Positions 40,530 to 49,536 of a DNA stretch of 64,000 bases are shown in pieces. How positions within the stretch are numbered: the first letter of the stretch is position 1; each line of letters begins with the position of its first letter. A program made the translations under genes and the position numbers. Source of the DNA: Ustilago trichophora (lineage: Eukaryota; Basidiomycota; Ustilaginomycetes; Ustilaginales; Ustilaginaceae); the NCBI GenBank assembly GCA_900323505.1, contig OOIN01000001.1:1178001-1242000 (forward strand). Reading direction: 5' to 3'. Below the pieces are notes generated by a model that saw only the letters and a list, made by a program, of their open reading frames with translations, did no database searches and was not told the origin of the DNA.

Positions 40530-43500
40530 ATGTCGTTCAGCTGGAAAGGCCTCTTGGGCGTCAACCAGAGCTCTGCCTCTTCCTCGCTCGCCTCACCAAG
40601 CACTTCGGCTTCCCACAATGCGTCAGCCTCGTCCAGTGCCAATGCCGCTGCGTATGCGATGCCAAACTCGACGGCGTCTCATAGCGTCACCTCACCCACC
40701 TCAGCAGGCTCGTCGGCTACGAGCCCATCTGCTATGCGTCCACCACTCAACGCCAACCCCTACTCGGTCACTCAGCCCGGCGCTGTCACTGTACCGCTCT
40801 TTGGAGGCATGATCTCTGGATCCAGCTCTTTTCACAGCACCAGCTTCATCCCGTCTTCTTCTGTCACAACTCAGTCCTCCGTCATCTCACGGAAACCTTC
40901 TGAGATCCCCGTCAATGCAGCAGAAGGAGGCGGATACCTCCTCGGCATGGAGAACTTTGGCAACACTTGCTACGTCAACTCGATGCTCCAGTCGCTCTAT
41001 TTCTGTCGACCGTTCCGTGATTCGGTCCTCAGCTACAAGACATCAGGCCGTGAGCGTTCCGAATCAGAGCCGGGCAATCAAAATGGTGTGCATGCCATCG
41101 GTGATCTCACATCTCGTACTCCACCAGATACAGCTCCAGAAACCGCAGACGGTATTCCTCCTCCAGATACCCTCTTTGCTGCTCTTCGTGACCTTTTCGA
41201 GGTCATCCAACAGTCTGGCCATCAAAAGGCGTTGTCGTCGCCCACACGACTCACTGCTCCCGGCTCTCTACCGCTCTCCAGCCCCATTTCGCCGTCCCCT
41301 CCCACAGCGAGCGCCGCTGATCAAGCACCCATCGCCCGGAAGACTTCGATTCTGGGACGCCCTTCTACCGCTACTGGCACTTCTGGCAGAGGCGGCGCAG
41401 GCAACCATGTCGTCTCACCTGCAACCGCCAGTGCAGGTGCCGCAGCAGCACAGGCTATTCCTATCGCTCCTGGCACAGTCACCAGTTCAGGCCCGCCCAA
41501 CTTGTCGATCTCCACCAGCTCGACTGGAACGTTGGCCTCTGGATTCCCTGCTGTCGACTCGAGCGCCGTCAAGGCTTTCCTCGGTACGCTCAAGCGCGAG
41601 AATGTCCTTTTCGACACGACTATGCATCAAGATGCACACGAGATGCTCAACTTTGTGCTCAACAAGGTTGGAGAGGACCTCATCGACGCCGACAAGGCCA
41701 GAGGACGCGTCAAGATGCAGAGCCGCAACCCTTACCTCAATATGAGGACCGAATCGGACAAGACAGTCGATGCTCAACGCAAACACAATGTCATGGAAGT
41801 CGGTCCCAACGGCAAGACGTGTGTACATCGTCTGTTTGAAGGTATCTTGACCAACGAAACACGCTGCCTTACCTGCGAGACTGTCACATCCCGTGACGAA
41901 TGCTTCCTGGATCTTTCCATCGATATCGAAAAGAACTCTTCCGTCACCTCGTGCTTGCGCCAGTTTTCAGCGTCCGAGATGCTGCGCTCGAGAAACAAGT
42001 TCTTCTGCGACTCGTGCTCCGGCCTGCAGGAGGCAGAGAAGCGTATGAAGATCAAGAAACTTCCCAATCTGCTTGCACTTCATCTCAAACGCTTCAAGTA
42101 CGAGGAGACCGTACAGCGCTACGTCAAGCTGGCCTACCGCGTCGTCTTTCCACTTGAACTGAGGCTCTTTAACACGTCGGACGATGCCGAGGATCCAGAC
42201 CGTCTCTACGAGCTCTGTGCTATCGTTGTGCATATTGGGGCAGGACCCCACCATGGCCACTACATCGCCGTGGTCAAAGTCGGCGGCCGTTGGGTGCAGT
42301 TCGACGACGACGTCGTGACATACATCGACGAGGCCGAGATCACCAAGTACTACGGCGACCGACCTGGTCTCGGCAGTGCTTACGTGCTCTTCTACCAGGC
42401 AGTCGATCTCGACTTTGAAGGATTGGGATTGGAGGACCCTGCTCTGCAAGCTTCGATTCAGCAGAGGATCTCTGCAAACGAAGGCCGAGGCAGAGCTGGC
42501 CTCAAGGTGCCCGAGATGGCAGATCCGCGCAGCAACATCTCGCCGGACCGATCGGGCGCAGCTGCCACAGCAAATCGACCTCGCCTCGACTCGGTCACGG
42601 AAGGCAGTCCGCTCGTATCGGTCGGTGCTGGTCAGCCAGAGACGGTTCAAGGAGGCAATGGCTGGTTCGGCTCCTTCCGAAACCGTGAGAAACGAGCTGG
42701 AAGTCAGTCCAGACGAAGGCCCAAGACCACTTCTTCGGTTGATCCCGTTGTCAGCGGTCTGCCTGGTTTGCCCACCTCGACAACATACGGCGACCTTGCG
42801 AGGAATGGAGTTACGGAAGCAGATGGCCTCACGCCCGACAACGCCTCGGTCTCGACCCATTCTACCAGTGCCAACGATGGCACTTCTCGCGGCACACCTG
42901 CAATCGCTTCGACATCCATCACGCCGTCCACCGACTATGCTGGTTCCGCATCCATGCAAGTACCACCAAACAGCTTTTCAGGTGCGTCTGCAGGTGTCGA
43001 GGGCGGCGTGTCACCTGTGCGCCAGGCTCCGTCTATCATTGACTCGGCAGCACCGTCTACTATGGACGCCCATGCCAGTCGCGCCACTACGGAATCACCG
43101 AGTGAATCCAAGTTTGGACGAATGATCGCAAATCAGACGGACGCCGCGGCGAACCGCGAAGCGAGGGAGCACAATTTGATGCGTGGCGTGATGAATCGCA
43201 GGGCACGCGCAGCTTCCGAAGGTTTCCCTTCAGCCGGCATGTTGGCTGAGGCGCCTTGGGGTCCCAATGGTCGATCGCCCACGCATGGAGGAACGCTGGT
43301 TGCTGAGCCCGAGGAAAGCCATCACGCTGTCGTTACACCATCCGCCGTCGACACAAGCGCGTCGGCAACGTCGACATCGACTTCACCGCAGCGAGAGGCT
43401 TCATCCGGCTCCGGATTTGCACCTCTAGGAAGGCTGTTATCGTCCAATAATCAAAAGGTGCAGGTCAAGAACGCCAGAAGAGCCTCGTCAAGCTACACGC

Positions 43501-43736
43501 CCATGTCGCCGGCAACGGATAAGGGAGAGAGGAAGGAAGGTATGCTGTCGACTCTCTTTTCGACTTCATCATCTTCGGCAGCGCAATCCAAGCGCAACTC
43601 GATTCAGCAGCTTTCCAACGGCGCGGCTGCGAATGGAACGGGAGCAGCGGTCGAGGCAGGCCAACCAACGCGCAAGCCAAGTCTGTCGACGCGAACGCTC
43701 AGCAAGACATTTGGATTTGGCCGCAAGCAGACTTAG
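40530..43736 (+). CDS. Ubiquitin-specific protease (USP12/46, CreB, Ubp9/13 type)
   Basis: 1068 residues from the ATG at 40530 (ACAAATGTCGTTC); no intron. It removes ubiquitin from target proteins. The catalytic Cys is about residue 147 in NFGNTCYVNSMLQSLYFC, the His about 577 in GPHHGHYIAVVKVGGRW, and the third residue lies in the FDDDVV stretch near 593. MHQDAHEMLNFVLN and a zinc-binding finger (CLTCETV and FFCDSCSGLQEAEKR) are also present, as is the family-typical LLALHLKRFKYEE. A Ser/Ala-rich insertion (~250-350) interrupts the catalytic domain after the Cys box, and ~420 disordered residues follow it. In Aspergillus the orthologous CreB works with the WD40 protein CreC in carbon catabolite control. 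The WD40 partners are not in this window. Confidence 0.94.
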   Translation: MSFSWKGLLGVNQSSASSSLASPSTSASHNASASSSANAAAYAMPNSTASHSVTSPTSAGSSATSPSAMRPPLNANPYSVTQPGAVTVPLFGGMISGSSSFHSTSFIPSSSVTTQSSVISRKPSEIPVNAAEGGGYLLGMENFGNTCYVNSMLQSLYFCRPFRDSVLSYKTSGRERSESEPGNQNGVHAIGDLTSRTPPDTAPETADGIPPPDTLFAALRDLFEVIQQSGHQKALSSPTRLTAPGSLPLSSPISPSPPTASAADQAPIARKTSILGRPSTATGTSGRGGAGNHVVSPATASAGAAAAQAIPIAPGTVTSSGPPNLSISTSSTGTLASGFPAVDSSAVKAFLGTLKRENVLFDTTMHQDAHEMLNFVLNKVGEDLIDADKARGRVKMQSRNPYLNMRTESDKTVDAQRKHNVMEVGPNGKTCVHRLFEGILTNETRCLTCETVTSRDECFLDLSIDIEKNSSVTSCLRQFSASEMLRSRNKFFCDSCSGLQEAEKRMKIKKLPNLLALHLKRFKYEETVQRYVKLAYRVVFPLELRLFNTSDDAEDPDRLYELCAIVVHIGAGPHHGHYIAVVKVGGRWVQFDDDVVTYIDEAEITKYYGDRPGLGSAYVLFYQAVDLDFEGLGLEDPALQASIQQRISANEGRGRAGLKVPEMADPRSNISPDRSGAAATANRPRLDSVTEGSPLVSVGAGQPETVQGGNGWFGSFRNREKRAGSQSRRRPKTTSSVDPVVSGLPGLPTSTTYGDLARNGVTEADGLTPDNASVSTHSTSANDGTSRGTPAIASTSITPSTDYAGSASMQVPPNSFSGASAGVEGGVSPVRQAPSIIDSAAPSTMDAHASRATTESPSESKFGRMIANQTDAAANREAREHNLMRGVMNRRARAASEGFPSAGMLAEAPWGPNGRSPTHGGTLVAEPEESHHAVVTPSAVDTSASATSTSTSPQREASSGSGFAPLGRLLSSNNQKVQVKNARRASSSYTPMSPATDKGERKEGMLSTLFSTSSSSAAQSKRNSIQQLSNGAAANGTGAAVEAGQPTRKPSLSTRTLSKTFGFGRKQT

Positions 43737-44556
43737 TGTTGAGCGGTGGTCTTGCTTGAATTGTTCCTTTAGGGCTGATGGTCCAAAGCTACGCGCGCAC
43801 GGAACTAGAGGGAAGCGTGTGTATACGGCCTCTCTACTTCACATACTGGAAAGCACCATAGATAGATTGATACAACCATAGCAAGCGTGTGCTCAGATAA
43901 GAGTCCTTGTCGAGTCGGTCGTGATGCATGGTGATACATCATTGTTGCCAGCATCGCGGGAGGCGTGTTGCGGTCGAAGGAGGGGCTGAGTTCACGAATA
44001 CAAAGGGCAGCTGCAGGGGTCAAGTTTTGCTTGATTGATGGTGTGCGTCGATGGAAATTTTGATTTGGAGCCCCGCCTCGGCCATGCATGCTGAGGCCAG
44101 AGTCGAGGACGGTGGCATCAGAGCGAGGACGGTATGCAAGGGAGATTTGCAGACTCGTCCAAATTTTACGCGCCAAGAAGCAGGCAAGCCGCGTGTCATT
44201 GTTGTTGCTGGCCTCGTTCTCCGCCAACATGATCCATCTATCGATCAACATTTCGCTTGTTGTTGCTTCCGCTGTTGCTGTCATTCCAGCTTGCGTGAGC
44301 AACATACACGCTCTTGCTCCAGCCTACCCTGACTGGGCGCATGTCCGCAAATTATTTTGAACTGCTCAGTGGTACTCATGCGGTGTAGAGAGACATTGAG
44401 GGCTTGTGACAGGTGTTGGTTGGGATTGGGACGTGGTCAGATCGATAGACGCCGGGCAAGAGACGCGTGTTGTGACGCTAATGCACAGCGGTCGAAAAAA
44501 AAAGGTACCACAACGGTTGCCGAGCCTTCGATCGCTACCGCCCGAACCACTCACAA

Positions 44557-44596
44557 TACAGTAGTACAGTACAGTACAGTACAGTACAGTACAGCA
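44557..44596. repeat. (TACAG)n pentanucleotide tract
   Basis: About seven TACAG units in a row with one interruption near the left end. Because the joined units read GTACAGTAC, partial palindromes form. Confidence 0.9.
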
Positions 44597-45323
44597 CACA
44601 GCGACTTGCTCATGCAACCACCGCACAACAGCTGCGATCGCCACGTGTGCTGAATCGATGGCTGCAGCCTGCCACACACACAACCGAGCTCCGACGCTTC
44701 GACGGCTTCTGGACACTCGCAAATCGGTGGTGCACACTTGTCTTTCCACTTGGGCTCTCGCCTTCATCGACACTTGGCCTACACTCTCTCATAGCAATCT
44801 CAACAGCATGGTGGCGAGAGGGAGGAGGAGAAAAGTCTCGGATCGGATTGCAGAACCCCGACTCCGCTGTGGCTTGCTCTTTCGAATGGCCACAGTAAAG
44901 TGTCATCTCTTCAGTGTCTCACCTCTCTTTGCACCTGACTGAGTTACCCGGAGCGCGTCTAAAGTTCGACTGCGTGTTGCACCTGTCATGTCTGCATATC
45001 CACAATCCTTTGTTCTCGAGATCCATCACATTTTTGACATTGGGCTGATCGTAAACAGCAAGATCGATTATGGCTCCAGGCAACGGCAGCTACCAGATCT
45101 TTATGGCTTGGCTCGCCGCCATCTGAAGCCTTCGCTGCGTTCCGCCATCCCCGAGCTTCGCTTTGCCTTGGTCAACCTTGCTTGTTATCGTTGTCTTACC
45201 TTTCTGCTTTGTTACAGGGGACCCCACTCTCATACTTGAGATCTGCTTTAGCTCCTGATTTGTCTCTGGGACTCGCCTACCCCACACTGCAGCTGGTGAG
45301 TCTGACTGCCCCTGGCTTCGTCC

Positions 45324-45330
45324 TATATAG
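45324..45330 (+). promoter_or_regulatory. TATA box of the GH36-like gene
   Basis: TATATAG within CCTATATAGATTG, ~66 bp upstream of the ATG at 45396 and followed by a CT-rich leader. Confidence 0.65.
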
Positions 45331-45395
45331 ATTGTCTGGACGTATCTGCTTCCATCTCGTACTCCCCTTCCGCTTCTTCCTCACCCCACGCCCCT

Positions 45396-48300
45396 ATGGC
45401 TTCCTTCACACAGGCCGCCCACCATCTCCCGGCCGTGCCTACGATGCGGTCCGCTCCTATCTTCCAGCCAGCGCTCAACTCGGCGCAGTCCATCCCGCAG
45501 TCCTGGGCTCGTGAAGATGGCATCACGTTCGCTGCACACTACCCAGCTGACGACTACGCCGCGTCTTTGGCCAGCGGAGACGCCCGCCTCGAGCTTTGGA
45601 CTAATTTGCCAGTCTCACAATGCAGTGCTGCCTCAACCTCGCGAGCGACTGCTTGGAAGGCGGTCATGCTTCATCCTGTCAAAGCCTCAATTAGTCGCAA
45701 GAGTGGCTACTCCTTCGTAGCCAAGGTCAAATGCTCCATCGATGCAGACGATGGCGTTTTCGGCTTCACCTACCGCATCGTACATCCTGATGGTCAGATC
45801 GACTGGCTAGGCTCGCCTTCCAACGATGGCAAGATCTACCTTCCTTCTTCCAACGAGTCGCGCTCTACGATTCGACAGCTCGTTCGTCCCCATCAGGGTA
45901 CTGATCTCGATGTCCGTGGTAGGAGCAGTTCCGCTGATGATCATGATGATCCTGTCACCCTCGCTACCTTGGCTGCTTCCCATCGCGATGCTTCTTCCCG
46001 ACTCTCCTTCAGCATCCAGGCAAGCAACATACAGTCTGGATTGGTCGTAGAGAGGACCAAATCCACCTGGTGCACGTCGAGACGCTTCCAATCGCTGACC
46101 GACGTCTCTTCGGAATTCGGATCCAACCTCCTGGTCCTCGAGCTCGCACAATCGGGCCACAGAGAGGTGCTGGTGCTTCTGCCCGTCTTCGATGATGGCA
46201 GTGTCACATCTCGACTCATCCGCGGCTCCTGCAACGGTGGCGTTGTCAACTTCAAGATGGTCGGACCCGACCCAATTTCAGCAAAGGTGATAATCGCGCT
46301 TGGTACTGTTGACAAGCTCGAAAACACAATTGCAGCATGCCGCTCTCACGCTGCAAGAACGCTACGAGCGCCCATCCATGAACCCCTTGGACTTGGCTGG
46401 TCTGCAAAAAAGGCGATCGACCTGGACTCGCCCCTTTCGCCGAACATCGAAGCTATCGTTCCTTCTATTCCCTACAGTTTCAACGAGTCCGAGTGTAACG
46501 ACCTATCATTCTACTCGGACTCCACCGCCGTCGACAGCAGAATCGCCGGACTGAGCACCGCAAGCTCGATGATTTTCCAGAGTGGAGATGAGTCTCACGT
46601 TCAGGATGAACATGACGATGCGTCCACTATCAATGGGGAACGCACACTCCAAGCGGAAACTCGATCTATGCCTTCTCAGCTCAGAGTTGGTCTTGGGTTC
46701 TGTACCTGGGAGGCTATGCAGAACGACAAACGACGGCCCTTCCTTTCAGAGGTCATTGCTGCGCTCGAGGCTACGGAGAAGCGCCTTGGAAAAGGCTCCA
46801 TCACTTCTCTGCTAATTGACGACGGATGGCAAGACATCGTGTACGGCTCAGGAGACCGCGGCCGACTCAACAGCTTTGACATGGACCCCACCGTGCTCGA
46901 CCTGGAGGAAACTTTGGCATCTGGGGATGCGGCTTCCAGCGACTCTGTTCTCGCCCGCTACATCTCACATATTCGACAGAGGTTCCCTTCCATCCGCTCT
47001 GTAGGCTGTTGGATGACCTTGGCTGGATATTGGGATGGGATCCATCCGGGTGGACCGATCGCCAATGGCCTCAGCGCGCCTCTTCGTCGCGTCCGTGTCG
47101 AAGACCCTTTCCGTCAGGCAAGCCGAGACTGGTTCATTCAAGCCACGGAGCTCGACATGCATCTTTTTTGGGACCGAGCCTTCCACTCTCTCCGTCAAAG
47201 TGGAATCGACTTTGTCAAAATTGACGCTCAGGCCGAATGGGAGTGGATCCAGGACGTGGGAACCGATGATAAGAGTGGCCATAGAACTTCCAGACCCTCA
47301 GCCACGCTGGGCAAGGCAGCTTTCGAAGCGATGGAGGGTGCTGCAGCACGTTACTTTGGCGCCGGAGAAGGCGTGATCCACTCCATGGCTTTTACTTCTG
47401 CTCTCACCAACACCTCCAGGACTCTCCACAGCCAAGGCATGACCGTCCGCTGCACGGACGACTTCTTCCCTCAGATCGACGAGGCGCACCGTCATCATCT
47501 CGCCCATAACGTCTACAACTCGCTATTGCTTCCTGAGCACTTTTGCGATGCTGACATGCTCTCTCACTGTGCAGATGGAGCGAGCTTGTCGCCAGAGAAG
47601 GGAAAAGGGCTGGACTACACAGGCTTCCATGCATCCTTCCGAGCTTTCACGGACGCACGCCTCTGGCTCTCGGACAAAGCCGATGCCCCTGCGCATGACT
47701 CGATTCGAGCCCTGGTGCCTCCACCGACACTGTATGGCCAGGGTGCTGGTATCTCGGTGCAAGCTAGGGGTCAGCTCCTTACCAACGCAACGTTTGACGA
47801 CTTCATTGGCGATGGCATGGGTCCAGCGCTCAAGCTCCATGTCCAACATGAGAGCACTGGAAGCGCAACTCTGGGGCTCTGGAACTTGCGCGCCAACCGA
47901 GCCGGTAGTTTCGATCTGCTAGATCTTAAGCAGATGATTCCGGAGCGTACTGAGGCTATTCAAAAGCACGACCCTCTACCCACGCAGTACGCAGTCAGGA
48001 GCTTTCGTACTGGAAAAGTCTGGGTTCTCCCAACTGAAGCTGGTCAAAAGGGTTGGGATGATGGCGTCCTAAGCGCGACGCTGGAAGCTGGCTCCTGGGA
48101 AGTTTTGACAATGTCGCCTCTGCTAAGCACAGCGGTGGCAGGGGTCAGGGTGGCTCTGCTTGGCTCCTCTGAGCACTTTATGACGCCCAAGGGCGTGCAC
48201 TCGTTCAGCATCTTGGTGTCCGCCCCGTTGAAAGACAACAGAAGGCGTCGTTCAGCATCCAAGAGCCGCAGACCATCGCAGCAACATCGTTGCCGCTCCA

Positions 48301-49268
48301 CACGCTCTGTGAGCACCTCCAGTATTGCCTCAACCGCAACCGAAACTTGCAGTACACACAGCACAGAGACCGCGCTCACCACCACCACTACAAGCTCTCT
48401 CGACAGCTTTGTGCGAGAGTCGTGCTCAGGTTCCCGTGTTGTGCTTGTATCGCTGGCGATGATCAACGGTTTCTTTGCTCTTCTGCATGCCACCGTGTCC
48501 GGCGTTGTGTCGACCCCTTCTCACGCTTGCCGGAAGAGCAAGAGGACAGCTCGCGTCAACATGGTTGACTCGATCATTGGAGTACTTGACACGCTTCAAA
48601 CTTTGTTCGTGTTTGGACTGCTCGTCTTGGCATCCTGGACTTCGGTTCTACCCCATTCACACTCTTCGAAGCGTGGTTGCTCGAAAAAGACATCCTGGCT
48701 GCCATTCTTGCGCACGAATCAGATCCAAGAAGAAGCAAACGCCGATGAAATTTGTATGGACGATGCTATACACAAAAGTATCCGCTTGAGACCCGCTGAT
48801 GCAGTAAGCACCCTCAAACGCTGTCTAGCATCTCGAACCATTGTCCCTCTGCGCGAGTTTCCCACTTCCATCGCCAACCCAATTCAACCAGCCAGCAACA
48901 CCTCGAACCCCACCTCACCCATCATTGAAAACCCTACCCCGCCCCAAACTCCAGACGTAGTCGCAACGACCCACATCAACATGGCGACCAAGATCCACTT
49001 CCTCGTCCTCTGCCCCCAAATCGATTGCATCAAAACATGCACCATCGACCGCACCACCTTTGACTGCGCCACAACTCCCTGGATCACCATTCATCCAATC
49101 CAGATTCAACCCTCAGCACCATCCCAAAACGACAATGCAGAAGGTCGAGCCTTCACAGTGCAAGTAGACATGAAGATCTGGGTGGAGAATCAGGATGAGA
49201 CCTACAGACAATCCTTGTGCGGTCCTGTCGGCTTGTCACTTCGCATCATCAGTGGCTCTTCGACATAG
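45396..49268 (+). CDS. GH36 raffinose-synthase-like protein with membrane-type C-terminal tail
   Basis: 1290 residues, no intron, ATG at 45396. Residues ~1-945 match the raffinose synthase / seed imbibition (Sip1) branch of glycoside hydrolase family 36, alpha-galactosidase-like enzymes acting on galactosides. Visible motifs are GLGFCTWEAM, SLLIDDGWQD (~470), IDFVKIDAQAEWEW with the presumed nucleophile Asp at ~610, RCTDDFFP, and NSLLLPEHFCDADM followed by RAFTDARLWLSD. The last ~340 residues are unusual: a basic Arg/Ser stretch (RRRRSASKSRR), a Ser/Thr-rich stretch, then two hydrophobic segments, roughly residues 1012-1038 (VVLVSLAMINGFFALLHATV) and 1058-1085 (TLQTLFVFGLLVLASW). A polar, Pro/Thr-rich end with a possible small folded module (KIHFLVLCPQIDCIKTCTI) closes the protein. 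The tail could anchor the enzyme to a membrane. Substrate and direction of reaction are not determined. Confidence 0.88.
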   Translation: MASFTQAAHHLPAVPTMRSAPIFQPALNSAQSIPQSWAREDGITFAAHYPADDYAASLASGDARLELWTNLPVSQCSAASTSRATAWKAVMLHPVKASISRKSGYSFVAKVKCSIDADDGVFGFTYRIVHPDGQIDWLGSPSNDGKIYLPSSNESRSTIRQLVRPHQGTDLDVRGRSSSADDHDDPVTLATLAASHRDASSRLSFSIQASNIQSGLVVERTKSTWCTSRRFQSLTDVSSEFGSNLLVLELAQSGHREVLVLLPVFDDGSVTSRLIRGSCNGGVVNFKMVGPDPISAKVIIALGTVDKLENTIAACRSHAARTLRAPIHEPLGLGWSAKKAIDLDSPLSPNIEAIVPSIPYSFNESECNDLSFYSDSTAVDSRIAGLSTASSMIFQSGDESHVQDEHDDASTINGERTLQAETRSMPSQLRVGLGFCTWEAMQNDKRRPFLSEVIAALEATEKRLGKGSITSLLIDDGWQDIVYGSGDRGRLNSFDMDPTVLDLEETLASGDAASSDSVLARYISHIRQRFPSIRSVGCWMTLAGYWDGIHPGGPIANGLSAPLRRVRVEDPFRQASRDWFIQATELDMHLFWDRAFHSLRQSGIDFVKIDAQAEWEWIQDVGTDDKSGHRTSRPSATLGKAAFEAMEGAAARYFGAGEGVIHSMAFTSALTNTSRTLHSQGMTVRCTDDFFPQIDEAHRHHLAHNVYNSLLLPEHFCDADMLSHCADGASLSPEKGKGLDYTGFHASFRAFTDARLWLSDKADAPAHDSIRALVPPPTLYGQGAGISVQARGQLLTNATFDDFIGDGMGPALKLHVQHESTGSATLGLWNLRANRAGSFDLLDLKQMIPERTEAIQKHDPLPTQYAVRSFRTGKVWVLPTEAGQKGWDDGVLSATLEAGSWEVLTMSPLLSTAVAGVRVALLGSSEHFMTPKGVHSFSILVSAPLKDNRRRRSASKSRRPSQQHRCRSTRSVSTSSIASTATETCSTHSTETALTTTTTSSLDSFVRESCSGSRVVLVSLAMINGFFALLHATVSGVVSTPSHACRKSKRTARVNMVDSIIGVLDTLQTLFVFGLLVLASWTSVLPHSHSSKRGCSKKTSWLPFLRTNQIQEEANADEICMDDAIHKSIRLRPADAVSTLKRCLASRTIVPLREFPTSIANPIQPASNTSNPTSPIIENPTPPQTPDVVATTHINMATKIHFLVLCPQIDCIKTCTIDRTTFDCATTPWITIHPIQIQPSAPSQNDNAEGRAFTVQVDMKIWVENQDETYRQSLCGPVGLSLRIISGSST

Positions 49269-49536
49269 GTTGGTTACGAAACCAATGACATTAACGTCCA
49301 AGCTGTGACTTGTGCTGCGGTGAAGAAAAGATATGTGTGTGTGGTCTGCACGAGGAGCAGACGCGTTCAGTGAACAGCCAAAGCATCAAGCGCGCAAAAT
49401 ACACAAGGGCCCCACTTCATCGCACTCCTTCAGTCTCTCATTTCAGTCAACCGAGGGCAGAACAAGATGCAGCACAACACTGAGATTAAACCTAGACACG
49501 AGCGAAGTATGCTTCTCGAACAAAGTTTCGAGTCAA

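Larger units (their letters stand above)
43737..45395. other. Intergenic region, 1.66 kb
   Basis: Contains the longest TACAG tract of the window (44557-44596) and, near the right end, the TATA box and leader of the GH36-like gene. No coding frame with domain content was found. Confidence 0.55.

Noticed and set aside
41967..42959. 330-codon frame on the minus strand
   Set aside because: Antisense of the deubiquitinase gene; no domain.
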